64,000 nucleotides of DNA from Rhizobium tropici CIAT 899 (GCF_000330885.1 NC_020059.1:2779001-2843000); one strand, 5' to 3'. Shown: positions 52,482 to 62,636, counted from the stretch's first letter. The notes: a model not told the origin generated them from the letters alone. Numbers and translations: made by a program.

Positions 52482-53363
52482 TCAACCCTTGCACATGGCT
52501 TCCAAAGTCAGCGCGGCCTTGCTCGCATGACGCTCCTTGTGCCGTAACAGCCGGAAGCTGCGGGCGGGCAGGTCGAATGTCGCCTGGACTAGTAATCCCT
52601 GCCCTAGATGGGCCCTTGCCGCAGCACTCGATATGGCGGCTGCACTTTGCCCAACGGCGACAGCAGAGAGAACAGCTTCGTTCGAGGGCAAAACGAGCGC
52701 CACGTCGAGATCGCTCGGATTGGCACCAAGCTTTGTAATGGCATTCTCGAATTCGGAACGTGTACCCGAACCCTCCTCCCGCATCACCCAGGATGTGCCG
52801 CTTGCGAGGTCGGCGGCGGTCAACTGCCGCCCGTCCGCCCAGGGATGGTGCGGCGGGACGACGATGACGAGCGCATCCTGCGCAACGATCTTCATCGACA
52901 GCGCCGGCGCATCCACTTCGCCCTCGATGAAACCCAGCTCGGCCGCACCGTCGATGACAGCCTCGGTGACGGTTCTGGTATTGCCGATCGTAAGGTCCAG
53001 CTCGATGCCGGGATATTCGCGACGAAACCGCATCAGCAAGGGCGGTAGCCAATAGCTGGCGATGGTCTGGCTGGCGCAGAGGCTGAGCCGGCCCCGCTGC
53101 AATCCGCCAAGTTCGGACAGCATGAGTTCCGCCGAGCGTACGCGTGCGAGGGTCGCCCTGGCCTCTCCGAGGAAAGATCGTCCCGTCTCCGTCAGCTCGA
53201 TCCGCCGGCCGACGCGATGAAACAGCTCCACGCCATAATAGGCCTCAAGATTCTTGATCGCAGAGCTGACGGCGGAAGGCGTCAAGTTGATAGCTTCAGC
53301 GGCATTGGTCAGATGCTCTCGCTCGGCGACGGCGACGAAGATTGCGAGCTGTTCGAAAGTCAT
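52482..53363 (-). CDS. LysR-family transcriptional regulator
   Basis: 293 residues. The LysR helix-turn-helix is in FEQLAIFVAVAEREHLTNAAEAINLTPSAVSSAIKNLEAYYGVELFHR, and the effector domain follows (SLCASQTIASYWLPPLLMRFRREYPGIELDLTIGNT). It is divergent from the yeiH gene with a 115-nt spacer, the typical layout for a LysR regulator and its target. In enterics the related YeiE/YeiH pair responds to sulfite, so a sulfur-oxyanion signal is a reasonable guess. Direct regulation is inferred from position. Confidence 0.92.
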   Translation of the reverse strand: MTFEQLAIFVAVAEREHLTNAAEAINLTPSAVSSAIKNLEAYYGVELFHRVGRRIELTETGRSFLGEARATLARVRSAELMLSELGGLQRGRLSLCASQTIASYWLPPLLMRFRREYPGIELDLTIGNTRTVTEAVIDGAAELGFIEGEVDAPALSMKIVAQDALVIVVPPHHPWADGRQLTAADLASGTSWVMREEGSGTRSEFENAITKLGANPSDLDVALVLPSNEAVLSAVAVGQSAAAISSAAARAHLGQGLLVQATFDLPARSFRLLRHKERHASKAALTLEAMCKG

Positions 53364-53478
53364 GGGAAATCATTCTAATTTATCGAACGAAACATAGGAT
53401 AATATTCGATGGATGTCGACATCGACAGATGAGACTTTCCAGCCGTCAGCAATCATTAAAAACGAATGACGGCACGCA

Positions 53479-54498
53479 ATGTCTCTCGCTCAACGCGCAA
53501 ACAAAATTCTCCCCGGCCTCGCGCTTAGCTCGGCCGTTGCTCTTCTGGCCTTTGTTGCAGAGCATGTGGAAACCGGTCTTCTCGGTGCGCGGTGGATCGA
53601 AAGCCTGGTGCTTGCCATCGCCCTCGGCATTGCGGTTTGCACGATCAAGCCGCTAAAACCGGCCATGAAGCCGGGCATCGATTTCAGCGCCAAGTTCCTT
53701 CTGGAAATCGCTATCGTCCTTCTCGGCGCCTCCATCAGCCTTTCGGCTATCCGCGGCGCCGGCGTCTGGCTGATCGCCGGCATTGCCATTGTCGTCGTGC
53801 TGTCGATCGCCGCCACCTATCTCATCGGCCGGGCGCTCGGCCTGCCGCCGAAGCTCGCGACCTTGATCGCCTGCGGTAACTCGATCTGTGGCAATTCCGC
53901 CATCGTCGCCGTTGCGCCGGTGATCGAGGCTGACTCGCAGGAGATCGCCGCCGCACTGGCCTTCACCGCCGTGCTTGGCATTGCCGCCGTATTTCTCCTG
54001 CCGCTTTTCTATTTCCACTTCGGCATGAGCGTACCGCAATATGGGACCCTCGCCGGACTGACGGTCTATGCCGTACCGCAGGTGCTGGCGGCGACAGCCC
54101 CCGTCGGGATGCTCGCCGTCCAGACCGGCACGCTCGTCAAACTCGTCCGCGTTCTGATGCTGGGCCCGGTCATCTTTCTGCTCAGCATCCTCACCAAGAC
54201 CGAGACGACAGCGCCGGATGGACGCAGCGGCCATCATTCGCTGGTTCCCTGGTTCATCTGCGGCTTTCTCGGGCTGATGGCACTTCGCTCCTTCGGGCTC
54301 ATTCCCGATGCACTGGTGGCCCCGATGCAAACTGCTTCCGGCGTTCTCACTGTCGTCGCGATGGCGGCTCTAGGCCTGTCGGTGAACATTCGCTCGGTCG
54401 CCCATGCCGGCGGCAGGGTGATCGCTGCGGCGACGCTATCGCTTTTGACTCTCGGCGCCATCAGCTACGGTCTGATCGCCGCCCTGCAGATCCAGTAG
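53479..54498 (+). CDS. yeiH: YeiH-family putative sulfate/sulfite exporter
   Basis: 339 residues, a polytopic membrane protein with about ten helices. The family motifs are KPAMKPGIDFSAKFLLEIAIVLLGASISLS, LGLPPKLATLIACGNSICGNSAIVAVAPVIEAD and FYFHFGMSVPQYGTLAGLTVYAVPQVLAA. UPF0324/YeiH proteins are proposed exporters of sulfate or sulfite; the direct evidence in the family is limited. The divergent LysR gene is the probable regulator. Confidence 0.9.
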   Translation: MSLAQRANKILPGLALSSAVALLAFVAEHVETGLLGARWIESLVLAIALGIAVCTIKPLKPAMKPGIDFSAKFLLEIAIVLLGASISLSAIRGAGVWLIAGIAIVVVLSIAATYLIGRALGLPPKLATLIACGNSICGNSAIVAVAPVIEADSQEIAAALAFTAVLGIAAVFLLPLFYFHFGMSVPQYGTLAGLTVYAVPQVLAATAPVGMLAVQTGTLVKLVRVLMLGPVIFLLSILTKTETTAPDGRSGHHSLVPWFICGFLGLMALRSFGLIPDALVAPMQTASGVLTVVAMAALGLSVNIRSVAHAGGRVIAAATLSLLTLGAISYGLIAALQIQ

Positions 54499-54522
54499 CA
54501 TGGACGCATTCCGGAAAGAGGA

Positions 54523-56292
54523 TCAGCTCGCGGTTGATGCTTCGGCTGATTTCAGCAAAGCCGCGGTCTCGCTTTCGCAAGAAGGATAGCCGATGGCATA
54601 GCCCTGAAGTTCATCGCAGCCGACCTCGGCCAGAACGCGCGCGTGGTCCTCGGTCTCGACCCCCTCTGCAACCACCTCGACATTTAATGCGCGTGCGATT
54701 TCAACGATGGAGCCGACAAGACGTCGCTGCTCTTCGGATACCGTTACGGCGGTCACCAGCTGCCGATCTATCTTCAGCCGCTTCGGCTTCAGCTTGACGA
54801 GCCCGATCAACGACGCGTGACCCGAGCCGAAGTCGTCGATCTCGATATCGATCCCCATCGCCTTGATGGCAGCGATATTGGCAAGCACCACCTCGTCCGG
54901 CTCATCCAGAAAGATGGTCTCCACCAGCTCGAAGGCTATGGCGCCGCGCGGTATTCTGAGCGCACGCAGTCCATCGATCAGATCGGGATCGGCAAGGCGA
55001 CGGCCGGAGATATTGACGGCAATGCGCGGCGGCGAAAGGCCCCGCGAAACCCAAGCTGCCCGATCTGCCAGCGCCCGTTTCAACACGGCCGCATCGATTT
55101 CTGCTGTAACCCCATATTCGTCTGCGACCTTGAGGAAGGCGACGGGACTGAGCAATCCCCTCACCGGGTGGCGCCAGCGTGCCAGCGCCTCCAGTCCGAC
55201 GATGTGCCGGGTCTGCGCATTCACTTGGATCTGATAGAAAGGTTCGATCTGCCGCAGCATCGGCGCCAATCGCAGCTCGTCGGCCAGACGGCGTTCCGCG
55301 TGCAGATCGGACTGGAGCTGCGGCGTGAAAAACTCTACCCGGTTGCGGCCGAGTTTCTTGGCCTGGAAAAGAGCGACATCGGATTCTGCCAAAAGATTGC
55401 CGGTGCCGCTCGTCTTGCCTACTGCCACGCCGATGGATGCACGGATTCGCAGCATCTCGTTGCCGAAACGCACTTCCCGGCGTAAGCGCGATAAAATATC
55501 GTCAGCGATCACCTGGATCCGTTCGATACTGCCGATATTGACCAGCACGGCGACGAACTCGTCGCCCCCGATGCGGGCAACGACATCGTTGGCGGTGATC
55601 GCTCCGGAAATGCGGGCGGCAGCGCTTTGCAGCGTAGCATCACCGGCCGCATGACCCCATTTGTCGTTGATCTCCTTGAATCCATCGAGATCGATATGGA
55701 GTATCGCCAACGTTTCGATAGCGGCGTCTTTGCGCAGCTCGGCCAGGCGCCGGTCGAAATAGCGGCGGTTCGGAAGACCCGTAAGATAATCGTGATCGGC
55801 GGCGTGCTCTATTCGCGCGCGGCTGTGCTCCAAGGCGACGGCGCGCGCTTCGGCAATAGCCTTTTGGCCGGACAATTCGCGATTGAGCAGGACGTCGGCA
55901 GTAACGTCCCATTCCGCGCCGATGAAGGAAGGTGCCCCCTCGGCGTCCTCATAGTAATGCGCGCGCGAACGCAGATGGCGCACCTCGCCTCCTGGCAGAA
56001 TGATGCGAAATTGGGAATTATAGAAACCCTTCGTGGCCAGCGCGGCATCGAAGTCTTGGATGGCCCTTTCGACATCCTCCGGATGCAGCGCATTCATCCA
56101 GACGTCGGAGGAAACCTTGCGCTCTTGGAGCCCGGTTTCGTAGAGCCTGTGCATCTGCTGGTCCCAGAGCAGTTGCTGCTCATTGACGTTATGCTGCCAG
56201 ACGCCGATTTGAGACGCCTCCAGCGCCAGCTCCAGCCTCCTCAAAAGGTCCTGGAACTCTTCTTCGCTTCGCCCTGATATCGTCTCTGCCAA
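54523..56292 (-). CDS. PAS-GGDEF-EAL cyclic-di-GMP protein
   Basis: 589 residues from a TTG start with GGTGGAG just before it. A PAS domain covers about 20-135 (GVWQHNVNEQQLLWDQQMHRLYE). The GGDEF motif is intact at 242-246 (ARIGGDEFVAVL), so cyclase activity is possible. The position of the RxxD inhibitory site reads TAND, so product inhibition is probably absent. The EAL domain begins at 368 (GLEALARWRHP) and has ELVETIFLDEP, IDDFGSGHASL and EGVETEDH, so phosphodiesterase activity is also possible. No membrane helix is seen. It would make or degrade cyclic-di-GMP in response to a PAS-sensed cue. Confidence 0.93.
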   Translation of the reverse strand: MAETISGRSEEEFQDLLRRLELALEASQIGVWQHNVNEQQLLWDQQMHRLYETGLQERKVSSDVWMNALHPEDVERAIQDFDAALATKGFYNSQFRIILPGGEVRHLRSRAHYYEDAEGAPSFIGAEWDVTADVLLNRELSGQKAIAEARAVALEHSRARIEHAADHDYLTGLPNRRYFDRRLAELRKDAAIETLAILHIDLDGFKEINDKWGHAAGDATLQSAAARISGAITANDVVARIGGDEFVAVLVNIGSIERIQVIADDILSRLRREVRFGNEMLRIRASIGVAVGKTSGTGNLLAESDVALFQAKKLGRNRVEFFTPQLQSDLHAERRLADELRLAPMLRQIEPFYQIQVNAQTRHIVGLEALARWRHPVRGLLSPVAFLKVADEYGVTAEIDAAVLKRALADRAAWVSRGLSPPRIAVNISGRRLADPDLIDGLRALRIPRGAIAFELVETIFLDEPDEVVLANIAAIKAMGIDIEIDDFGSGHASLIGLVKLKPKRLKIDRQLVTAVTVSEEQRRLVGSIVEIARALNVEVVAEGVETEDHARVLAEVGCDELQGYAIGYPSCESETAALLKSAEASTAS

Positions 56293-56437
56293 AGAGCTCC
56301 ACCCCCTTCGGAAACTGAAGAGACTAGCTAACCGCAGCCAATGATAGTTGCACTACTCCCTTTCGCGAACTTTAATGGCTGCGCAAGCTACCCAAATTAA
56401 CAGCAACGCCGCAATCCCTGCCGCCGGCCATGCCCCG

Positions 56438-58222
56438 TCAATGATTATGCCGCGGCGGATTGGCGGCGATGTCGCGGAAATCGGCGGCCCCATCGAGCAC
56501 CGCTCCATCGGAAAGCTGCGTGACCGAACGACGATAGATGCGCTGCCATGGCGTCGCGTCCGGCGGCACCGGCGGAATTCCATCGCCCTTGCGACGCGCA
56601 ATCTCCGCCTCTTCCACCAGCATGTCGCAGCGCCCTTGATTGAAATCGATGCGGATGATGTCGCCGGTTCTGAGCCAGGCAAGGCCGCCACCTGCCGCAC
56701 TTTCCGGCGAGGCGTTGAGGATCGAAGGGCTGTCGGCCGTACCTGATTGACGTCCGTCGCCGATCGTTGGCAGGCTACGGATGCCGCGCTTCAGAAGCGC
56801 GTCAGGTGGCTGCATGTTGACGACTTCCGCCGATCCCGGCCAGCCGATCGGCCCGGCGCCACGAATGACGAGAATGGTCTTTTCGTCGATACCGAGATCG
56901 GGATCGTTGATGCGCTTGTGATAATCCTCCGAGCCATCGAAGACGACCGCCCTGCCCTCGAATACGCCCTCGTGCCCCGGCTCCTGCAGGTAGCGGCTGC
57001 GGAACTCTTCCGAGACGACGCTCATCTTCATGATGGCGAAGTCGAAGAGATTGCCCTTGAGAACCAGGAAACCGGCGCGCTCCTTCAGCGGCTCGGCGAA
57101 AGGACGGATGACGTCGCGATCTGTCGCCTCACGGCCCTTCAGGTTCTCCGCCATCGTCCGGCCCGTAACCGTCGGACAGCTGCCATCGAGCTTGCCGGCC
57201 TGCAGCAGCTCCCACATGATAGCCGGAACGCCGCCGGCGCGATGGAAGCGCTCGCCGAGATAGGCGCCTGCCGGCTGAACATTGGCGAGCAGCGGAATGT
57301 CGAAGCCATGTACCTGCCAGTCGTCGGGATAAAGCTCGACGCCGGCATGCTTGGCCATGGCGGCCAGATGCGGCTGTGCATTGGTCGAGCCGCCGATGGC
57401 GGAATTGACCCTGATGGCATTGAGGAAAGCCTCGCGCGTCAGCACGTCCGAGGGTTTTATATCGGCAAGAACCAGCTCGACGGCACGCCGGCCCGTGCGA
57501 TAGGCCATCTGGCCGCGCTCGCGATAGGCCCCGGGAATGGCGGCGCAGCCGGTGAGCGACATGCCGAGCGCTTCGGCCATGGCGTTCATGGTCGAGGCTG
57601 TTCCCATCGTGTTGCAATGGCCGATGGAGGGCGCAGAGGCAAGCGAAGCCTCCATGAACTCTTCCTCATCGATCTCGCCTGCCGCCAGCTTGCGGCGCGA
57701 ACGCCAGATCACCGTGCCGGAGCCGGCAAGCTGGCCCTCATGCCAGCCATCGAGCATCGGGCCGCCGGACAGAACGATCGCCGGAATATTGACGGTCGAA
57801 GCCGCCATCAGCGCCGAGGGGGTAGTCTTGTCGCAGCCGGTCGTCAGCACGACGCCATCGAGCGGATAGCCATAGAGGACTTCGACGAGACCGAGATAGG
57901 CGAGGTTGCGGTCGAGCGCCGCCGTCGGTCGCTTGCAGTTCTCGAAGATCGGATGGGTTGGAAATTCAATCGGAATGCCGCCCGCATCGCGGATGCCGTC
58001 GCGCACGCGCTCGGCAAGATCGAGGTGATGACGGTTACAGGGCGTAAGATCGCTACCGCTCTGGGCAATGCCGATGATCGGCTTGCCCGACCGCAGCTCC
58101 TCCGGCGTGATGCCGTAATTCATGAAACGTTCGAGATAAAGCGCCGTCATATCGATATGATCGGGATTGTCGAACCAGTCCTGCGAACGCAGACGACGCT
58201 TGGATGCACCCTTATCGCTCAT
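56438..58222 (-). CDS. IlvD/Edd-family sugar-acid dehydratase (L-arabinonate/D-xylonate type)
   Basis: 594 residues from the ATG at 58222. The iron-sulfur cysteines are C62 (TPCNRHH), C130 (TTGCDKTTPS) and C203 (GHCNTMGTAS); K132 is the family's metal-ligand lysine. WRSRRKLAAGEIDEEEFMEA and AIPGAYRERGQMAYRTGRRAVELV fit the aldonic-acid dehydratase branch, such as the Rhizobium L-arabinonate dehydratase, better than IlvD of isoleucine synthesis. It dehydrates a sugar acid to a 2-keto-3-deoxy acid. It is cotranscribed with the beta-hydroxyacid dehydrogenase, 7 nt downstream of its stop. The exact sugar acid is open. Confidence 0.87.
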   Translation of the reverse strand: MSDKGASKRRLRSQDWFDNPDHIDMTALYLERFMNYGITPEELRSGKPIIGIAQSGSDLTPCNRHHLDLAERVRDGIRDAGGIPIEFPTHPIFENCKRPTAALDRNLAYLGLVEVLYGYPLDGVVLTTGCDKTTPSALMAASTVNIPAIVLSGGPMLDGWHEGQLAGSGTVIWRSRRKLAAGEIDEEEFMEASLASAPSIGHCNTMGTASTMNAMAEALGMSLTGCAAIPGAYRERGQMAYRTGRRAVELVLADIKPSDVLTREAFLNAIRVNSAIGGSTNAQPHLAAMAKHAGVELYPDDWQVHGFDIPLLANVQPAGAYLGERFHRAGGVPAIMWELLQAGKLDGSCPTVTGRTMAENLKGREATDRDVIRPFAEPLKERAGFLVLKGNLFDFAIMKMSVVSEEFRSRYLQEPGHEGVFEGRAVVFDGSEDYHKRINDPDLGIDEKTILVIRGAGPIGWPGSAEVVNMQPPDALLKRGIRSLPTIGDGRQSGTADSPSILNASPESAAGGGLAWLRTGDIIRIDFNQGRCDMLVEEAEIARRKGDGIPPVPPDATPWQRIYRRSVTQLSDGAVLDGAADFRDIAANPPRHNH

Positions 58223-58229
58223 CTCTTCC

Positions 58230-59114
58230 TCAAGCCTTTCCTCGGGCATTCTTGTCTTCCAGATGCTGCAGCAAACCGCTGTGATCCTGCTCGCCGCCGC
58301 CATTCTCGACGAATTCGGCAAACTCGGCACGCACGGCTTCGGTCAGCGGCAGATGAAGCGACAGGTTCTGTGCCGCCGCCAGGACCGTATCGAGATCCTT
58401 CAATTGGTTGCGAGCAGTGCCGCCCGGCTCGAAGTTGCGCTCAATCATGCGCTGACCATGGAGCTCCAGAATCCGGCTTTCCGCAAAGCCGCCGCGAATG
58501 GCATCCCGAAACGCCTCACGCGAACCGCCGCCGGCCTCGACCAGCAGCATCGCTTCCGCAACGGCCCCGATGGTTACGGCGACGATCTGCTGATTGCCAA
58601 GCTTTGCGAGCTGGCCTGTTCCGCTCGGACCAACGCGGGTTACACGCCCGAGCGGCGCCATGATATCGCGGACGCTGTCGATGACCGTGGCATCGCCGCC
58701 CGCCATGATCGCGAGCGTCCCCGCAGCCGCCCCGACCACACCGCCGGAGACCGGCGCATCGATGTGCCGGATGCCGCGCTCGGCGAGTTTGAATGCGTGT
58801 TCGCGGGCAGCGGCCGGCGATATCGAGCTGTGGTCGATTACGATCGTCCCAGCCTCCAGCACATCGGCGACACCGCTGCCGAACAGGACTTCACCAACGG
58901 CGCCGCCATTGGTCAGCATGGTGAAAAGAACGGACGCTCCTCGAGCAGCCTCTACGGCAGTATCGGCGACCGTCGCACCATCGGCAGCCAGAGGCTCGGC
59001 CTTGCTCCGGTCGCGATTCCAGACGGTCACCTCAAAACCAGCAGCAAGCAGCCGCCGTGCCATCGGTGCGCCCATCAATCCCGTTCCGAGAAAAGCGATC
59101 TTCCTGCCCTGCAT
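58230..59114 (-). CDS. 3-hydroxyisobutyrate dehydrogenase-family oxidoreductase
   Basis: 294 residues. The NAD(P) motif GLMG is in FLGTGLMGAPMARRLLAAG (8-26), IDAPVSGGVVGAAAGTLAIMAGG is the family substrate loop at 118-140, and the catalytic K171 is in GTGQLAKLGNQ. Beta-hydroxyacid dehydrogenases of this type act on tartronate semialdehyde, 3-hydroxyisobutyrate, or sugar-acid derivatives. It is the first gene of a pair with the dehydratase, which suggests a sugar-acid catabolic route. It starts at 59114. Confidence 0.9.
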   Translation of the reverse strand: MQGRKIAFLGTGLMGAPMARRLLAAGFEVTVWNRDRSKAEPLAADGATVADTAVEAARGASVLFTMLTNGGAVGEVLFGSGVADVLEAGTIVIDHSSISPAAAREHAFKLAERGIRHIDAPVSGGVVGAAAGTLAIMAGGDATVIDSVRDIMAPLGRVTRVGPSGTGQLAKLGNQQIVAVTIGAVAEAMLLVEAGGGSREAFRDAIRGGFAESRILELHGQRMIERNFEPGGTARNQLKDLDTVLAAAQNLSLHLPLTEAVRAEFAEFVENGGGEQDHSGLLQHLEDKNARGKA

Positions 59115-59438
59115 AAACTTCCTCCGAATAGGACCGCATCGGACACCGAAACAGAATAACGGAGCATTTCGCCGTACGAATGCGGCGACAGTCTTCCGGC
59201 TGCGGTGGCCTCAACTCCCAAATTCCACGGGCGCCTCCACGCCCGATGTACGTCAATCAACTGTTCCCAAAGCTTGATAAACCTCTGGTGCCATCATGCA
59301 AAGGAAATCAGCGACCACCCAGCAAATTCTTCGAAATAAGGGTAAATTAGCTAAAACGAAAATATGAGTATAGAAAAGGCGGGACCTTTCGGCCCCGCCT
59401 GGCATGTCGAGTACTGGAGTTAAGTCTCGGCACGGCCC
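59115..59438. other. Gap between dehydrogenase and RND pump genes
   Basis: 324 nt. It contains the promoter region of the dehydrogenase-dehydratase pair and the terminator of the RND pump at 59374-59400. No gene is seen; the stretch 59330-59370 is A/T-rich. Confidence 0.55.
59374..59400 (-). terminator. Terminator of the RND efflux operon
   Basis: On the minus strand AGGCGGG pairs with CCCGCCT and is followed by TTTTCTA, 39 nt after the RND gene stop. Confidence 0.85.
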
Positions 59439-62400
59439 CTATTCGGCGGCGATCGGGAGTACCTCCGCCGAATGTTCGTTGTCGTTGTGGTGATGCTGCT
59501 TGAGGGGACGGTTGCCTGTCAGTCTGCGAATCAGCACGTAGAAGACCGGCGTCATGAAGATGCCGAAGAAGGTGACGCCAATCATGCCCGAGAACACCGC
59601 GACACCCATGGCGGCACGCATCTCGGCACCGGCACCGGTTGAGGTTACCAGCGGCACGACACCCATGATGAAGGCCATGGAGGTCATCAGGATCGGGCGC
59701 AGACGCAGGCGGCTGGCCTCGATCGCAGCCTGAACAGGTTTACGGCCGTCGAACTCCAGCTCGCGGGCGAATTCCACGATCAGGATCGCGTTCTTCGCCG
59801 ACAAGCCCACCAACACCATCAAGCCGATCTGCGTGAAGATGTTGTTGTCGCCACCCGTCAGCCAGACGCCAGTCAAGGCGGCAAGCACACCCATCGGCAC
59901 GATCATGACGATCGCAAGCGGCAGGCTGACGCTCTCATACTGGGCGGCCAGCACGAGATAGACGAGCAGCAGAGCCAGCGGGAAGATGATGATGCCCGAG
60001 CTGCCGGCCAGGATCTGCTGATAAGTCAGATCCGTCCATTCGAAGCCGATACCCGGAGGCAGCGTCTCGCGGGCGATCCGCTCGACGGCCGCCTGTGCCT
60101 GGCCGGACGAAAAGCCCTGCGCCGGTCCGCCGTTGATATCGGCGGCGAGGAAGCCGTTGTAGCGCGTCGTCCTCTCAGGCCCGGTGCTCGCCTCGACCTT
60201 CAGCAACGCCGAGAGCGGGATCATCTGGCCCGACGCCGAGCGCACCTTCAACTGACCGATATCGCTTGCATGCGAACGGAACTGGGCATCCGCCTGCACA
60301 CGCACGCTGTAGGTGCGGCCGAATGCGTTGAAGTCGTTGACGTAGAGCGAACCCAGATAGATCTGCAGCGTATCGAAGACATCCGTCACCGAGACGCCGA
60401 GCTGCTCGGCCTTGGCGCGATCGAGATCGGCAAAGAGCTGCGGCACGTTGATCTGGTAACTCGAGAAGATGCCCGAGAGCTCCGGCGTCTGGTAGGCCTT
60501 GGCGAGGAACGCCTTGTTGGCCTCGTCGAGCGCCTGGTAGCCGAGACCGGCACGGTCTTCGATCTGCAGCTTGAAGCCGCCGGTCGTACCAAGACCCTGG
60601 ACGGGCGGCGGCGGGAACATGGCGATGAAGGCATCCTGGATCGCGCCGAACTTGTGGTTCAGCTGCATGGCGATAGCCCCACCCGACAGATTGGGCGTCG
60701 TGCGCTCTTCGAATGCCTTCAAGGTCACGAAGACGATGCCGGCGTTGGAGGAGTTGGTGAAGCCGTTGATCGACAGGCCCGGGAAGGCGATCGCATGTTC
60801 GACGCCGGGCTGTTCCAGCGCGATCTTGCTCATCCGCTGGATGACGTCATCCGTGCGGTCGAGGGTCGCGCCGTCGGGCAGCTGGGCAAAGCCAATCAGA
60901 TACTGCTTGTCCTGCTGCGGAACGAAGCCGCCGGGGACGGCCTGGAACAGATAGTAGGTCGCGCCGATCAAGGCGAGGTAGACGACCATGACCAGGCTCT
61001 TCACCGACAGGATGCCACCGACGCCCTTGCCGTAAGCCGACGAACCGCGATGGAAGACCTTGTTGAAGCCGCGGAAGAACCAGCCGAAAGCAAAGTCCAT
61101 CACGCGCGTCAGCATGTCCTTTGGCGCATGATGATCCTTCAAAAGCATCGCCGCCAGGGCCGGAGACAAGGTCAGCGAGTTGAAGGCGGAGATGACGGTC
61201 GAGATGGCGATCGTCAGGGCGAACTGACGATAGAACTGACCCGACAGGCCCGAGATGAAAGCCAGCGGCACGAAGACCGCAACCAGCACCAGCGCAATCG
61301 CGATGATCGGGCCGGAAACTTCCTTCATGGCGCGATAGGTCGCGTCACGCGGGCTGAGGCCATTCTCGATGTTGCGCTCGACGTTTTCGACGACGACGAT
61401 CGCATCGTCCACCACGATACCGATCGCCAGCACCAGGCCGAAGAGGCTGAGTGCGTTGATCGAGAAGCCGCAGATATACATCACCGCGAAAGTACCGATG
61501 ATCGACACCGGAACGGCGATCAGCGGGATGATCGAGGCACGCCATGTCTGCAGGAACAGGATGACGACGATAACGACGAGCACGATGGCTTCGAGCAGCG
61601 TATGGACGACCTTGTCGATCGACGCACGCACGAACTGCGTGGTATCGTAGACGATTTCATACTTCACCCCGTCGGGCATCGCGGTCTGCAGCTCGTTCAT
61701 GGTCTTGACGACGTTGTCCGAGATGGTGATCGCGTTGGAACCTGGCGACTGGAAGACCGGAATAGCGACTGCCGGCTTGCTGTCGAGCAGTGAACGCAGC
61801 GAATAATCGGCCGCACCGAGCTCGATGCGGGAGACATCACGCAAGCGCGTGATCTCGCCGTTGGTGCCGCTCTTGACGATGATGTTGCCGAATTCCTCCG
61901 GCGTCGTCAGCCGGCCCTGGGCATTGACGTTCAGCTGAACATCGATGCCGGGAACGCTCGGTGACTGGCCGATGATGCCGGCGGCCGCCTGGATGTTCTG
62001 TGCGCGAATGGCATTGGCGATGTCGCTTGCGGCGAGACCGCGTTCGGCCGCCTTCTGGGGATCGACCCAGACGCGCATGGAATAGTCGCCCGATCCGAAC
62101 ACGCGAACCTGGCCGACACCGTCGAGGCGGGCGAGCCGGTCCTTGATGTTCAATGTGGCATAGTTGCGCAGGTAGGTAATGTCGTAGCGATTGTCCGGCG
62201 AGATGAGGTTGACCACCATCATCAGGTCGGGCGAGCTCTTGACTGTGGTGATACCAAGATCGCGCACATTCTGCGGCAAGCGGGGCTCCGCCTGCGAGAC
62301 GCGGTTCTGCACGAGTTGCTGCGCCTTGTCCGGGTCGGTGCCGAGCTTGAAGGTGACCGTCAGTGTCAGCAGACCATCAGACGTCGCCTGGCTGCTCATA

Positions 62401-62636
62401 TAGAGCATGCCTTCGACGCCGTTGATCTGCTCTTCGATCGGCGTTGCCACCGTCTCGGCGATGACCTTGGGGTTGGCGCCCGGATATTGCGCGGTGACGA
62501 CGATCGACGGCGGCACAACTTCCGGATATTCGGAAATCGGCAGCAGCTTCAGACCGATCAGGCCGGCGACCACGATAAGGATCGACAGCACGCCGGCAAA
62601 CACCGGACGATCGACGAAAAATCTTGAGATGTTCAT
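59439..62636 (-). CDS. RND multidrug efflux permease (HAE1 family)
   Basis: 1065 residues, the normal size for AcrB/MexF-type proteins. It begins MNISRFFVDRPVFAGVLSIL, and the proton-relay aspartates are in LAIGIVVDDAIVVVENVERN with the matching lysine in VGLSAKNAILIVEFARELE. PPSIVVTAQYPGANPKVIAETVATPIEEQINGVEGMLYMSS is typical of the porter domain. It exports amphiphilic drugs or plant compounds across the inner membrane with the adaptor encoded upstream and an outer-membrane channel not seen here. It follows the adaptor gene by 128 nt. Confidence 0.95.
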   Translation of the reverse strand: MNISRFFVDRPVFAGVLSILIVVAGLIGLKLLPISEYPEVVPPSIVVTAQYPGANPKVIAETVATPIEEQINGVEGMLYMSSQATSDGLLTLTVTFKLGTDPDKAQQLVQNRVSQAEPRLPQNVRDLGITTVKSSPDLMMVVNLISPDNRYDITYLRNYATLNIKDRLARLDGVGQVRVFGSGDYSMRVWVDPQKAAERGLAASDIANAIRAQNIQAAAGIIGQSPSVPGIDVQLNVNAQGRLTTPEEFGNIIVKSGTNGEITRLRDVSRIELGAADYSLRSLLDSKPAVAIPVFQSPGSNAITISDNVVKTMNELQTAMPDGVKYEIVYDTTQFVRASIDKVVHTLLEAIVLVVIVVILFLQTWRASIIPLIAVPVSIIGTFAVMYICGFSINALSLFGLVLAIGIVVDDAIVVVENVERNIENGLSPRDATYRAMKEVSGPIIAIALVLVAVFVPLAFISGLSGQFYRQFALTIAISTVISAFNSLTLSPALAAMLLKDHHAPKDMLTRVMDFAFGWFFRGFNKVFHRGSSAYGKGVGGILSVKSLVMVVYLALIGATYYLFQAVPGGFVPQQDKQYLIGFAQLPDGATLDRTDDVIQRMSKIALEQPGVEHAIAFPGLSINGFTNSSNAGIVFVTLKAFEERTTPNLSGGAIAMQLNHKFGAIQDAFIAMFPPPPVQGLGTTGGFKLQIEDRAGLGYQALDEANKAFLAKAYQTPELSGIFSSYQINVPQLFADLDRAKAEQLGVSVTDVFDTLQIYLGSLYVNDFNAFGRTYSVRVQADAQFRSHASDIGQLKVRSASGQMIPLSALLKVEASTGPERTTRYNGFLAADINGGPAQGFSSGQAQAAVERIARETLPPGIGFEWTDLTYQQILAGSSGIIIFPLALLLVYLVLAAQYESVSLPLAIVMIVPMGVLAALTGVWLTGGDNNIFTQIGLMVLVGLSAKNAILIVEFARELEFDGRKPVQAAIEASRLRLRPILMTSMAFIMGVVPLVTSTGAGAEMRAAMGVAVFSGMIGVTFFGIFMTPVFYVLIRRLTGNRPLKQHHHNDNEHSAEVLPIAAE

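Noticed and set aside
54499..54522. Fragment of the third repeat type after yeiH
   Set aside because: ACGCATTCCG recurs there, but the match is too short to call a repeat copy.
56747..58663. 638-codon plus-strand frame
   Set aside because: It is antisense to the dehydratase gene with clear catalytic cysteines on the other strand.
60270..61793. 507-codon plus-strand frame
   Set aside because: It is antisense to the RND pump and rich in Arg, Asp and His from reversed hydrophobic codons.
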